Positions 6,834-14,556 of a stretch of 64,000 nucleotides of DNA are shown here, one piece after another. Position numbers and translations under genes: made by a program. Location: NCBI GenBank assembly GCA_020847975.1, contig JADLBD010000012.1:62001-126000 (forward strand). Direction: 5' to 3'. The DNA comes from Bryobacterales bacterium. GTDB taxonomy: Bacteria > Acidobacteriota > Terriglobia > Bryobacterales > Bryobacteraceae. The stretch's first letter is position 1. Every line of letters begins with the position of its first letter. The notes beneath the pieces are model-generated. The model searched no databases. It saw only the letters and a list, made by a program, of their open reading frames with translations, and had not been told where the DNA came from.

Positions 6834-9800
6834 CCAGACCACCTGCCCGTTGGTTTGCACGCCGCGCACGTAGTAGTAGCTTTGCTTGCCCGCCTGTGAG
6901 TTGGTGTCCTGCCAGGTAAACACCAGGGGACTGGAGCCGCTGGTGGAGTAAACAACGGCCCCGTCCTTGACAACCACCGCGCTATCGAACGACGTAGTGC
7001 CGTGGAGCCTGACGCTGATGGTGGGCTGTCCGGTGACTGTGAACACCTCGCCCATGAAATGATTGCCGATGCGCACATCGGCAAGGATGAGGTCGGTGGC
7101 CGCGTAGACGCGGCGTTTGGAGAGAGCATCAAAGACGCCCTGGCGGGTCGTGTCGCTGACCCAGAGGTTGGTGTAAGAGATGTGAGTCGAGTGATGGTCG
7201 CTCGAGGATTCAAAGCCGAGCACGTAGCCTTTGTCGAGAGCGGCGGTGACGTAGCCGGCGCCCGGAGGTCCGCTGATAGGGGTGCAGTCGCTTCCCGCAA
7301 AGCCTGAGATGGAATCGGAACTGGAGTTGGCGCGAGGCCCGTTGGGCATCTCATAGGATTGGCGGGAGCCCTGAAAGATCTCGACCGAGGTTTCCACTTG
7401 CGGGTCGTTGTTGCGCCAGTCGGTACCCTGGCAGGTGCCGGTGGTGTGCGCCGCGTCGAGGCCCCCGAAGAAGTGAAGGTACTTGTAGAAAAAGGCCGTG
7501 TCATTCTCGGCCGGCGGGTTGATGCCCAATGGCAGGCGCGGCAAAGGACGGATGCCCCGCTTGGCGAAGACGACATTGCGGTGGCCTTCAGGATAGTTCA
7601 CGCTGCGCTCGTAGTTGAACATGGGCGTGTAACGCCCGCCGAGGAAATAGGCTTCGGTATACTTCTGGAGAAGCCACCAACTGTATTCACGGCTGCCGCC
7701 ATTGTCGTGGTCGCAGCAGCCGCTCCATTGGAGCGGCCCAACGTCGATCATGTAGCGGTAGGCATCGCTGAGAGAGCCATCGTGCCCTCCGTCGAAGGAG
7801 ATCTCCGTGTGGCGGTGGAAGTCTCCGCGCCACACCTGGTAGGTCTGTCCCGTGCCAAGGTTCGCGCGGTAGCTGGCCAGGGCATCCGCCGCGGCTTTTT
7901 CGGCAACCTCGTCCTGGGAGGCCTGCTCGACTACGGCTGGAGTCACGGTCAATTGGGCGGACTGCTGACTGGGTTTGACAGCCATTTCCAGGGCGTAGAT
8001 ATCGTAATTCACAGTGTCTTTGGAGGTCGTGCTGCCCGGAGGAGGAGAGAGGCGGTGATCGGTGGCCTGAGCGATGAGAAGGCGGCCCGCATCGAGGGGG
8101 ACAATGACGGGCCTGTTATCGAGCAACCCGTCGGACCCGGCGATAATGCCGGGGCCATTCCAGCGCGCTCCATCGAAATAAACCATCCGCTCGATCCAGA
8201 TCGAGCCTACGGAAATGCCTGTCGTGCTGTCGGTGGAGAGCGCGGCTCCGGCAGGTGTGCGGAAGGCAAGATATACCGTACCCCCCGGATCAACGGTCAG
8301 ACGAGGGAAGCTGTTGAGCGGCAGAACGGGGAAGCCCTGCTCTTGCGAGGGTTCCTTGTTCGGTTGGCGGTTTGCAGCGAGGCTGGGATCAGGAAAAGAT
8401 CCGGAAGGCTGCGGCGGCTTGGTGGTGAAGAGTTGGGCGGAAGGAGGGCCGGGAAGCGTTTTCGCCAAATCGTCGGTGGTGGCAAACTGGGTGTTCCCGT
8501 CGAGGACCCGCACGGCAACGTTGTGATCCAGGTACAGGCCCACGCCCGTGGTATCGAGAGCGCCGAAATCCTTGCCCCATCGCTGGGGAGCGGTTTCGTA
8601 AGCGATCCACAGGCGGTTCTGAGGATCGAAGGCGACGGAACTGCGCGCCTCGAAGGCGAGCGACGCGGCGACCGCCTGGGGCGGGTTCATCGAGATGCCA
8701 TTGGGAGGATTTGCACTGAGCCTGCGCACGTAGACGTCGTAGTCGCCTTTGTCATAGGTATCCCACGAAATGGCCACTTCACCTCGAGGGCTGACGGCAA
8801 TGGCGGGGTCCCAATCGCTGGCTTGCGAGGTGGAAACAATGGTTTCAGGGGAAAAGGCGTCGCCCTGCTGAACAGCGGCGAGAATTTCCAGGTTTCCGGC
8901 GCGGAAGCCTTGCCAGGCAACCCAAACCCTGCCGGCGGCGTCCGCGGCGGCCGCCGGGTTCAAGTCGGTTCCGGGCAGGGATGTAATCCTGACTTCGGAA
9001 GAGACCGATCCGCCGGCGCTGATGCGCCTGGCATAGATGTCGAAGTTGTTATTGCGCTGCGCGGAGTAGAAGACCCAGGCGCGCTTCTGGCTGTCCACGG
9101 CCACTGCGGTGCGCGCGATATCCTCGCCGGCGGAAGTAATGGGATACGGGCCGGTCCAGGTATGACTGGAGACGGAATAGTGCATCGCGAAGACACGGTC
9201 GCCTCCGGCGGGACGGGCGAGGAAGCCGAAATTGCCGTTCGTCACCCAATCCGGATAGGGAGGCCCTTTGACGCTTTGTCCCAGTTGCAGGGAACGGTCT
9301 CCGTGAACGAACTGGACGTAGGAAAGCCAGACATCGTCGCCGGAGCGCGCCAAGGCGGGAAAGTCTTCGTCTTCGAGAGAAGTGGTAAGCGCAGTGGAGG
9401 ATGCGGTTCTTGCCACGTAGACGCTGCCGTCGAGAAAGCGTTGCGAGGAGCCAAACGGCAACTGCGATGAGTGGAACGTAAAGCAGTCCTGAGGGCAGAC
9501 TGGGGGCGTGCCAGGCTTATGAGTAACGCTAACGTCGAAGGTGATATCCGTAGTTTGCGCGTCCACGGTGATTACGATTCCGTTTTCCGCCATCACACCG
9601 TTGCTGGAGGGCCCGCTGCTGACTTTTCTTGTGCTCAGGGTCCAGGCGGCTCCCTTCACGGAGTCACCCTTGGCCTGCCTCCAGATGCGCAGCCCAGTCA
9701 ACTTCGAGCCCGTAACTTTGACGTTTCCGTTCCAGACGGTGGCGGTCTTGTCCTGCGCGCCGAGGATGACCAGGAAGGACTCCACCTGAGGGGACGGGAT

Positions 9801-9920
9801 TTCGCCGGCCGCGGGCGGCTGTTGGGGGAATAAATAGATTCCCGTCCCGGCGGCGGCCAAGGCCAAGACTAATGCAACCCTTAGTCTTAGTCTTGATGAA
9901 AATGGATTCCGCCACGACAT
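6804..9920 (-). CDS. Large secreted protein with beta-propeller-like region and PHP/DUF3604-like C-terminal domain
   Basis: 1038 residues. An N-terminal hydrophobic stretch (residues ~13-31) is a signal peptide or anchor. Residues ~160-640 contain repeated beta-strand units of sialidase/propeller style ('VAVDSQKRAWVFYS', 'AADAAGRVWVAWQGF', 'IAVSPRGEVAISWDTY'). From ~residue 690, 'WRGDFHRHTEISFDGGHDG' gives a His-x-His metal site as in PHP/DUF3604 proteins, followed by 'CCDHDNG', 'SSDHHSTHIS' and 'DALSKRRVYAAT', the order seen in CehA/McbA-like hydrolases. Substrate unknown. A long antisense frame on the plus strand is a shadow. Confidence 0.8.
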   Translation of the reverse strand: MSWRNPFSSRLRLRVALVLALAAAGTGIYLFPQQPPAAGEIPSPQVESFLVILGAQDKTATVWNGNVKVTGSKLTGLRIWRQAKGDSVKGAAWTLSTRKVSSGPSSNGVMAENGIVITVDAQTTDITFDVSVTHKPGTPPVCPQDCFTFHSSQLPFGSSQRFLDGSVYVARTASSTALTTSLEDEDFPALARSGDDVWLSYVQFVHGDRSLQLGQSVKGPPYPDWVTNGNFGFLARPAGGDRVFAMHYSVSSHTWTGPYPITSAGEDIARTAVAVDSQKRAWVFYSAQRNNNFDIYARRISAGGSVSSEVRITSLPGTDLNPAAAADAAGRVWVAWQGFRAGNLEILAAVQQGDAFSPETIVSTSQASDWDPAIAVSPRGEVAISWDTYDKGDYDVYVRRLSANPPNGISMNPPQAVAASLAFEARSSVAFDPQNRLWIAYETAPQRWGKDFGALDTTGVGLYLDHNVAVRVLDGNTQFATTDDLAKTLPGPPSAQLFTTKPPQPSGSFPDPSLAANRQPNKEPSQEQGFPVLPLNSFPRLTVDPGGTVYLAFRTPAGAALSTDSTTGISVGSIWIERMVYFDGARWNGPGIIAGSDGLLDNRPVIVPLDAGRLLIAQATDHRLSPPPGSTTSKDTVNYDIYALEMAVKPSQQSAQLTVTPAVVEQASQDEVAEKAAADALASYRANLGTGQTYQVWRGDFHRHTEISFDGGHDGSLSDAYRYMIDVGPLQWSGCCDHDNGGSREYSWWLLQKYTEAYFLGGRYTPMFNYERSVNYPEGHRNVVFAKRGIRPLPRLPLGINPPAENDTAFFYKYLHFFGGLDAAHTTGTCQGTDWRNNDPQVETSVEIFQGSRQSYEMPNGPRANSSSDSISGFAGSDCTPISGPPGAGYVTAALDKGYVLGFESSSDHHSTHISYTNLWVSDTTRQGVFDALSKRRVYAATDLILADVRIGNHFMGEVFTVTGQPTISVRLHGTTSFDSAVVVKDGAVVYSTSGSSPLVFTWQDTNSQAGKQSYYYVRGVQTNGQVVWTSPMWVTAQ

Positions 9921-9953
9921 GGCGCACCCCTTATATGTCTGCTTACGAGCCTG

Positions 9954-10388
9954 TTACTGTAACTTCGCCGTACCGGTGAGCATGAAGTTAGGGTCGTAAT
10001 CGACCAACGAGATCTCCTTGCCACCGCTGGTCACTACAAGATCGAAATTGCTGTTCCCGGAATCAATGTTCATCGTGCCCGTGCAATCGGCATTGATGTT
10101 ATAAGTGCCGGCAAAGGACACTCCACGCGAGGGAGTTCCATCCAGGTTAATGGTCTGTGTACCGGTGATGCCGCCCGATCCGTCGGCGACGGCGCGCCCG
10201 GCGGCTGCATAAACACCCTGAAAGCCGTTGGGATCGTAGAAGAAGCCGCTCAGCGAAAATCCGTAGGCGCCCTGGAGGGTGGCGGCGGAACATCCACTTT
10301 GCGCGCGGGCCGCCGGTTGGTTAGTAAGCTTCCAAATACCAACTCCCGCAACAACTAACATCGAAATTGCGAGTACCGCGTTTTTCAA
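9954..10388 (-). CDS. Small secreted beta-rich hypothetical protein
   Basis: 144 residues with an N-terminal signal sequence ('LAISMLVVAGVGIWKL', cleavage near 'AARAQS'). The mature part is Gly/Thr/Asp-rich with 'CSAATLQGAYGFSLSGFFYD' and 'GRAVADGSGGITGTQTINLDG', a pattern common in secreted acidobacterial proteins that I expect to form a small beta-barrel. Two cysteines (in SGCSAA and NADCTG) could form a disulphide. It lies 33 bases upstream of the 1038-residue gene on the same strand and may be cotranscribed. No enzymatic motif is visible. Confidence 0.75.
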   Translation of the reverse strand: MKNAVLAISMLVVAGVGIWKLTNQPAARAQSGCSAATLQGAYGFSLSGFFYDPNGFQGVYAAAGRAVADGSGGITGTQTINLDGTPSRGVSFAGTYNINADCTGTMNIDSGNSNFDLVVTSGGKEISLVDYDPNFMLTGTAKLQ

Positions 10389-10490
10389 AGGAAATCTCCC
10401 TTCGCACGGTTGAGTGTAAGCTGAGGCGGAGGGAAACAGAATCCCTTTGTGAGGCTAATTGTAGTTACCGCGCCGAGGGGAGGCGGAGCG

Positions 10491-11837
10491 CTATAACGCA
10501 GCGCGGACAGCCTGCTCGACTTCGCGCCTGTAATCCTCGAGCAATTGCTGGTCTTCCGCTTCGAATCGCATGACGAGAATAGGCTGCGTGTTGGAGGCGC
10601 GCACGAGCCCCCATCCTTTCTCGAACAGGACGCGCACGCCGTCGACTTCGACGACGGGCCGCAGGTTGCGAAAGTGGGAGGCGACCCGTTCGACAACGGA
10701 GAATTTCGTTTCGTCCGGGCAATCGAAGCGGATTTCGGGGGTCGAGACAAGGCGGGGAACGCCGTCGAGTTGAGCGGACAGAGGCTTACCGGAAGCGGCC
10801 ACGATTTCCATGAGGCGGCAGGCGCTGTACAAGGCGTCGTCGAAGCCGTAGTAGCGGTCAGCGAAGAACATGTGGCCGCTCATTTCGCCGGCCAGTTCGG
10901 CATGCTCTTCCTTCATCTTGGACTTGATGAGGGAATGCCCTGTCTTGTACATGATGGGATTTCCCCCCAGGGCGCGGATGCCGTCATAGAGAGCCTGCGA
11001 GCATTTGACCTCGCCGATGAATGTGGCCCCGGGTTTGCGCGAGAGGATCTCGCGCGCGTAGATGAGGAGTAGCATATCGCCCCACACCACATTGCCCTGC
11101 TCGTCGACCGCGCCGATGCGGTCCCCGTCGCCATCAAAAGCAATGCCGAGTTCGGCGTGATGTTCCAGGACCGCGCGGCGGAGATGTTCGAGATTGTGCT
11201 CGACCGTGGGGTCGGGATGATGATTCGGGAAATGACCGTCCATTTCGAAGAACAGCTCGACCGGATCGGCATTCAACTTTGCGAGCAGGCGGCGCATGGT
11301 GGGACCGGCGGTTCCATTTCCCGCGTCGATGACCACCTTGATGCGGCGCTCCAAGGAGAATTGCGAAGCGACCTCTTCGACGTAAGGTGTGATGACATCC
11401 GCCCCGGACAACTTCCCTTCTCCGGAAGCGAAGTCCGCGGACTGAATGAGGCGCAGCAGGTCCTGGATCTTTTCTCCAAAAATGGTGCTCTTGCCGAGCA
11501 TCACCTTGAAGCCGTTGTAATCGGACGGATTGTGGCTGCCGGTGATCATCACGCCGCCGCCTGCCTGAAGATGGAAGACGGAGTAATAGAGCAGTGGCGT
11601 GGGAACGCAGCCGACGTCGGTGACATCGCATCCGGTGGAAAGGATGCCCTTGACGAGAGCATCCCGGAGACGTTGGCCGCTGAGGCGGCAGTCGCGGGCG
11701 ACATTGAGGCGGCTGACGCCGGCGCGGCGCAAATAGGTCCCGATGCCCCGGCCGAGAATTTCGATATCCGGGCTTAACAGATCGCGATCCGCAACGCCGC
11801 GGATATCGTATTCGCGAAAAATGTTGGGATTGAGCAC
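10491..11837 (-). CDS. manB: Phosphomannomutase/phosphoglucomutase
   Basis: 448 residues, the standard length for AlgC/ManB alpha-D-phosphohexomutases. Visible motifs in order are 'ITGSHNPSDYNG' with the phosphoserine at Ser101, the Mg-binding 'DGDGDR' at ~235-240, the sugar-recognition loop 'GEMSGH' at ~317-322, and the C-terminal phosphate-binding 'RASNTQPILVMRFEA'. It interconverts mannose-6-P and mannose-1-P (and probably the glucose equivalents), feeding nucleotide-sugar and polysaccharide synthesis. It is the last gene of a tight minus-strand group with kdgD (3 bases upstream) and an APC permease. Symbol by family; algC would be equally apt. Confidence 0.93.
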   Translation of the reverse strand: MLNPNIFREYDIRGVADRDLLSPDIEILGRGIGTYLRRAGVSRLNVARDCRLSGQRLRDALVKGILSTGCDVTDVGCVPTPLLYYSVFHLQAGGGVMITGSHNPSDYNGFKVMLGKSTIFGEKIQDLLRLIQSADFASGEGKLSGADVITPYVEEVASQFSLERRIKVVIDAGNGTAGPTMRRLLAKLNADPVELFFEMDGHFPNHHPDPTVEHNLEHLRRAVLEHHAELGIAFDGDGDRIGAVDEQGNVVWGDMLLLIYAREILSRKPGATFIGEVKCSQALYDGIRALGGNPIMYKTGHSLIKSKMKEEHAELAGEMSGHMFFADRYYGFDDALYSACRLMEIVAASGKPLSAQLDGVPRLVSTPEIRFDCPDETKFSVVERVASHFRNLRPVVEVDGVRVLFEKGWGLVRASNTQPILVMRFEAEDQQLLEDYRREVEQAVRAAL

Positions 11838-11840
11838 GAG

Positions 11841-12734
11841 TTACAGGTAGTCCTTGTAAAGCTCGACAATGCCCTTGACCATGTCCACTTCGGCGGCGTT
11901 CACATTTTCCAGCGGGGGACGAACCGGCCCGCCCTTGAGTCCGACGAGGTCCATCATGGTTTTCATGACGGAGACTTCATGCCCGCGCTTGCGGTCGCGC
12001 AGGGCGTAGAGCGGATGGACGTACTTGTTGAGCAGGCTATTGAGCGTGGCGAAATCCCGTTCCATGCCTGCCGCGCCAATGGCGAGCGAGAGCTTGGGGG
12101 CAACATTGGAAATGCTCGAGGTATAACCCTGCACGCCGATCGCGAAATAGCCCGCCGCGCAGTCGTCGCCAATGCCGCCGATCCAGGCAAGGCGGTCGCC
12201 CACCTTGGCCATGATGCGCTGATATTTGCGCATGTCGCCCTGGCCGTCTTTCCAGATTTGCAGAGTGGGCACTTTCTCGGCCAGACGCGCAACCATGTCC
12301 GGAGAGAAGACGGCCCAATCCCGGCTGTAAAGGGCGAGCGGCAGTCCGCTGGCCTTGCCGATGGCTTCATAGTAGCTGAGCAGGCCATCGACGGGAGCGC
12401 CCGTATAGTAAGGGGGCATGACCAGCAATGCGTCGGCGCCGGCCTTCTCCATTTCGCGAGCCATTTCGGAAGCAATGCGGGCGTTGAAGCCGACGCCGCC
12501 GATGACGGGCATCTTGCCGTTGGTGACAGCTACGGTGCGCCGGACCACTTCGACGTTTTCACTGGGCGTGAGGGAATAGATCTCACCGGTGCCGCCAACC
12601 GCCACGAGAGAGCAGAAAGGATGTTTGATCATCTCGATGACGTTGGATTCGAGAGCGTCGAGGTCGAGCGTGAGGTCCGTTTTGAATGGGGTGATGGGGA
12701 ATCCGACAACTCCCCGCAGTTTATCGCGCAGCAT
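11841..12734 (-). CDS. kdgD: 5-dehydro-4-deoxyglucarate dehydratase-like DapA-family enzyme
   Basis: 297 residues, a DHDPS/NAL-family TIM barrel. 'VAVGGTGEIYSLTPSE' replaces the DapA 'GTTGE' loop and matches the KdgD subgroup. Tyr136 ('ALYSRDWAVF') and the Schiff-base Lys162 ('LQIWKDGQGD') are present. KdgD converts 5-dehydro-4-deoxy-D-glucarate to 2-oxoglutarate semialdehyde with loss of water and CO2, in sugar-acid breakdown. Neighbouring genes do not include the rest of a glucarate pathway, so another oxo-acid lyase role is possible. Confidence 0.8.
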   Translation of the reverse strand: MLRDKLRGVVGFPITPFKTDLTLDLDALESNVIEMIKHPFCSLVAVGGTGEIYSLTPSENVEVVRRTVAVTNGKMPVIGGVGFNARIASEMAREMEKAGADALLVMPPYYTGAPVDGLLSYYEAIGKASGLPLALYSRDWAVFSPDMVARLAEKVPTLQIWKDGQGDMRKYQRIMAKVGDRLAWIGGIGDDCAAGYFAIGVQGYTSSISNVAPKLSLAIGAAGMERDFATLNSLLNKYVHPLYALRDRKRGHEVSVMKTMMDLVGLKGGPVRPPLENVNAAEVDMVKGIVELYKDYL

Positions 12735-12736
12735 GA

Positions 12737-14248
12737 TTACTCCGTTGATAGTTTGTGATCGGCCAGGGCACTGTTACGGCGGCCGAAAAAGTAGTACAAC
12801 ACAAGTCCGATGATGAGCCAAACGAAGAACCGGATCCAGGTCTCGAGCGGAAGGCTCATCATCAGCACGAAACAGAAGAAGATGGACAGGATGGGAAGAA
12901 CCGGCACGAAGGGGACGCGGAATCCGCGCGCGCGGGCGGGCTGCTTGCGGCGCAGCACGAGCACGCCGGCGGAGACCAGCGAGAAGGCAAAGAGCGTGCC
13001 GATGTTGCTCAAGTCAGCGAAGGTGCCGATGTCCCAGACGCCGGCGGGAATGCCGACGGCGAGTCCCGCTACCCACGTGCTGATGTAGGGGGTATGGAAC
13101 CGCGTGTGTACACGGGAGAACACGGACGGGAGCAAACCGTCCCGGGACATGGCGAACCAGACGCGCGCCTGCCCGTATTGGAACACGAGCATGGAACTGA
13201 GCATGCCGCCGAGCGCGCCCGTTGTCACTAGAGCCCGGATGTTATCCATGCCGATTGTCTTCAGAGCATTGGCCACGGGAGCGGCGTTATTCAAGTCTTT
13301 CCAGTTGACGATGCCGGTAAGAACGAGTGAGACCGAGACATAGAGCACGGCGCAGATCAACAACGAAGCGATGATCCCGAAAGGAAGATCCTTCTGGGGA
13401 TTACGGCACTCTTCGGCGGCGGTGGATACGGAATCGAACCCGATGTAGGTGAAGAAAACGATTGCGGCTCCAGTGAGAACGCCGCTGAAGCCGTTGGGAA
13501 AGAACGGACGCCAGTTCTCGGTGTGGATAGCCCGGGAAGCGGCGAAGATGAACAGCAGGATGGCGCAGATCTTGATGATCACCATGATGTTGTTCGCGCG
13601 GGCGCTCTCGCGGACGCCGCGTACCAGCACCATCGTCAACACCATGAGAATGAGAAACGAGGGGAGGTTGAACCAGCTTCCCGTAAGCTGACCGCTCGAG
13701 AAGATCGGCTCGGAGAGTTGTTTGGGAAGGTGGACTCCGAACACGCCATCGAGAATGTCATTGAAATATGCCGAAAACCCGACAGCGACGGCCATGTTCG
13801 AGACGGCATATTCGAGAATGAGGTCCCATCCGATGATCCAGGCGAAGATTTCGCCGAGCGTGGCGTAAGAGTAGGTGTAGGCGCTGCCGGCGATTGGGAT
13901 CATCGAGGCCAGTTCGGCGTAGCAGAGCCCGGCGAGGCCGCAGACGACGGCCACCAGAAAAAAAGACAAAGCGATCCCCGGACCCGCGCCCGGCCGGCCG
14001 ATGGTCGAGAGCGATCCGGGACCTTGCAGCAGCAGATCGAGCACGGGAGCGTGGAGAATCGAGTGAAAACTCAAAGTCTCGCCGGCCGCTGCCGTGCCCG
14101 TGAGGATGAAGATTCCCGAACCAATGACGGCGCCGATGCCAAGCGCGGTCAGGCTCCACGGCCCCAGCGAGCGGCTTAGCCTGCGGCCGGGTTCTTCGCT
14201 GGCCGCAATGAGCGCATCGATGGATTTGGTGCGGAGTAGCTGACTCAT
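12737..14248 (-). CDS. APC-superfamily amino acid permease (CAT-like)
   Basis: 503 residues with about 12 hydrophobic segments. The first helix carries 'LGIGAVIGSGIFILTGTAAA', the APC substrate-binding GSGIF turn, and 'AELASMIPIAGSAYTYSYATLGE' is the family's helix 3 region. 'FFTYIGFDSVSTAAEECRNPQKDLP' (helix 6 and following loop) is typical of the cationic amino acid transporter branch. It should import an amino acid with protons across the inner membrane. The gene sits 2 bases before the kdgD-like gene, so the three genes 14248-10491 probably form one operon. Substrate is not readable from the sequence. Confidence 0.93.
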   Translation of the reverse strand: MSQLLRTKSIDALIAASEEPGRRLSRSLGPWSLTALGIGAVIGSGIFILTGTAAAGETLSFHSILHAPVLDLLLQGPGSLSTIGRPGAGPGIALSFFLVAVVCGLAGLCYAELASMIPIAGSAYTYSYATLGEIFAWIIGWDLILEYAVSNMAVAVGFSAYFNDILDGVFGVHLPKQLSEPIFSSGQLTGSWFNLPSFLILMVLTMVLVRGVRESARANNIMVIIKICAILLFIFAASRAIHTENWRPFFPNGFSGVLTGAAIVFFTYIGFDSVSTAAEECRNPQKDLPFGIIASLLICAVLYVSVSLVLTGIVNWKDLNNAAPVANALKTIGMDNIRALVTTGALGGMLSSMLVFQYGQARVWFAMSRDGLLPSVFSRVHTRFHTPYISTWVAGLAVGIPAGVWDIGTFADLSNIGTLFAFSLVSAGVLVLRRKQPARARGFRVPFVPVLPILSIFFCFVLMMSLPLETWIRFFVWLIIGLVLYYFFGRRNSALADHKLSTE

Positions 14249-14319
14249 GGAGTTCCGGCGGCAAAGAATCCCGGCCCGGCGGGCTCAGTACTCCCGTTCG
14301 GAATTACGGTGACCGGCTT

Positions 14320-14355
14320 TCAGCCATTAGTCTAACCGCCTTGGCTAATGGCTGA
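14320..14355 (-). terminator. Strong hairpin between pcrA operon and APC permease operon
   Basis: TCAGCCATTAG (14320-14330) pairs perfectly with CTAATGGCTGA (14345-14355) around a 14-base loop. It lies 42 bases past the stop of the small basic gene and before the APC permease start. There is no U-tract, so it could terminate or protect RNA, or be an operator. Confidence 0.4.
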
Positions 14356-14397
14356 TCGCGGAAACCATGTACTGAGAGCCCGCATCGCCGCGCCTGG

Positions 14398-14556
14398 TTA
14401 GCGCTTGCGCTGGCCCTTGGCCATCTTCGGCACTTTCTTCTTCATGGAGCCGCGGGCAACGCCCTGTGCTCGCTTGGCCTTCGCCGGCGCCGCCTTGCGC
14501 GCCGCGCGTTTTGCTTTCTTGCGCTCTTCTGTGTCAGTGATGTTCTTCGTGTTCAT
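14398..14556 (-). CDS. Small Lys/Arg/Ala-rich basic protein coupled to pcrA
   Basis: A 52-residue frame found by reading the sequence directly. Its ATG (14556-14554) overlaps the pcrA stop codon in ATGA. The product starts 'MNTKNITDTEERKKAKRAAR', is about 40 percent Lys plus Arg, and ends 'KKKVPKMAKGQRKR'. There are no cysteines or membrane segments. The composition suggests a nucleic-acid-binding tail-like protein similar in style to the Ala/Lys-rich histone-H1-like proteins, but I cannot assign a family. Coupling to a DNA helicase gene suggests a DNA- or ribosome-related role. Confidence 0.65.
   Translation of the reverse strand: MNTKNITDTEERKKAKRAARKAAPAKAKRAQGVARGSMKKKVPKMAKGQRKR

Noticed and set aside
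7359-9470. 703-codon open frame on the plus strand
   Set aside because: Antisense to the 1038-residue secreted protein, whose frame has a signal peptide, propeller blades and a metal site. The plus frame has none.
14320-14355. Hairpin as a classic intrinsic terminator
   Set aside because: The stem is strong but is followed by no U-run on either strand; kept only as a tentative terminator or operator.
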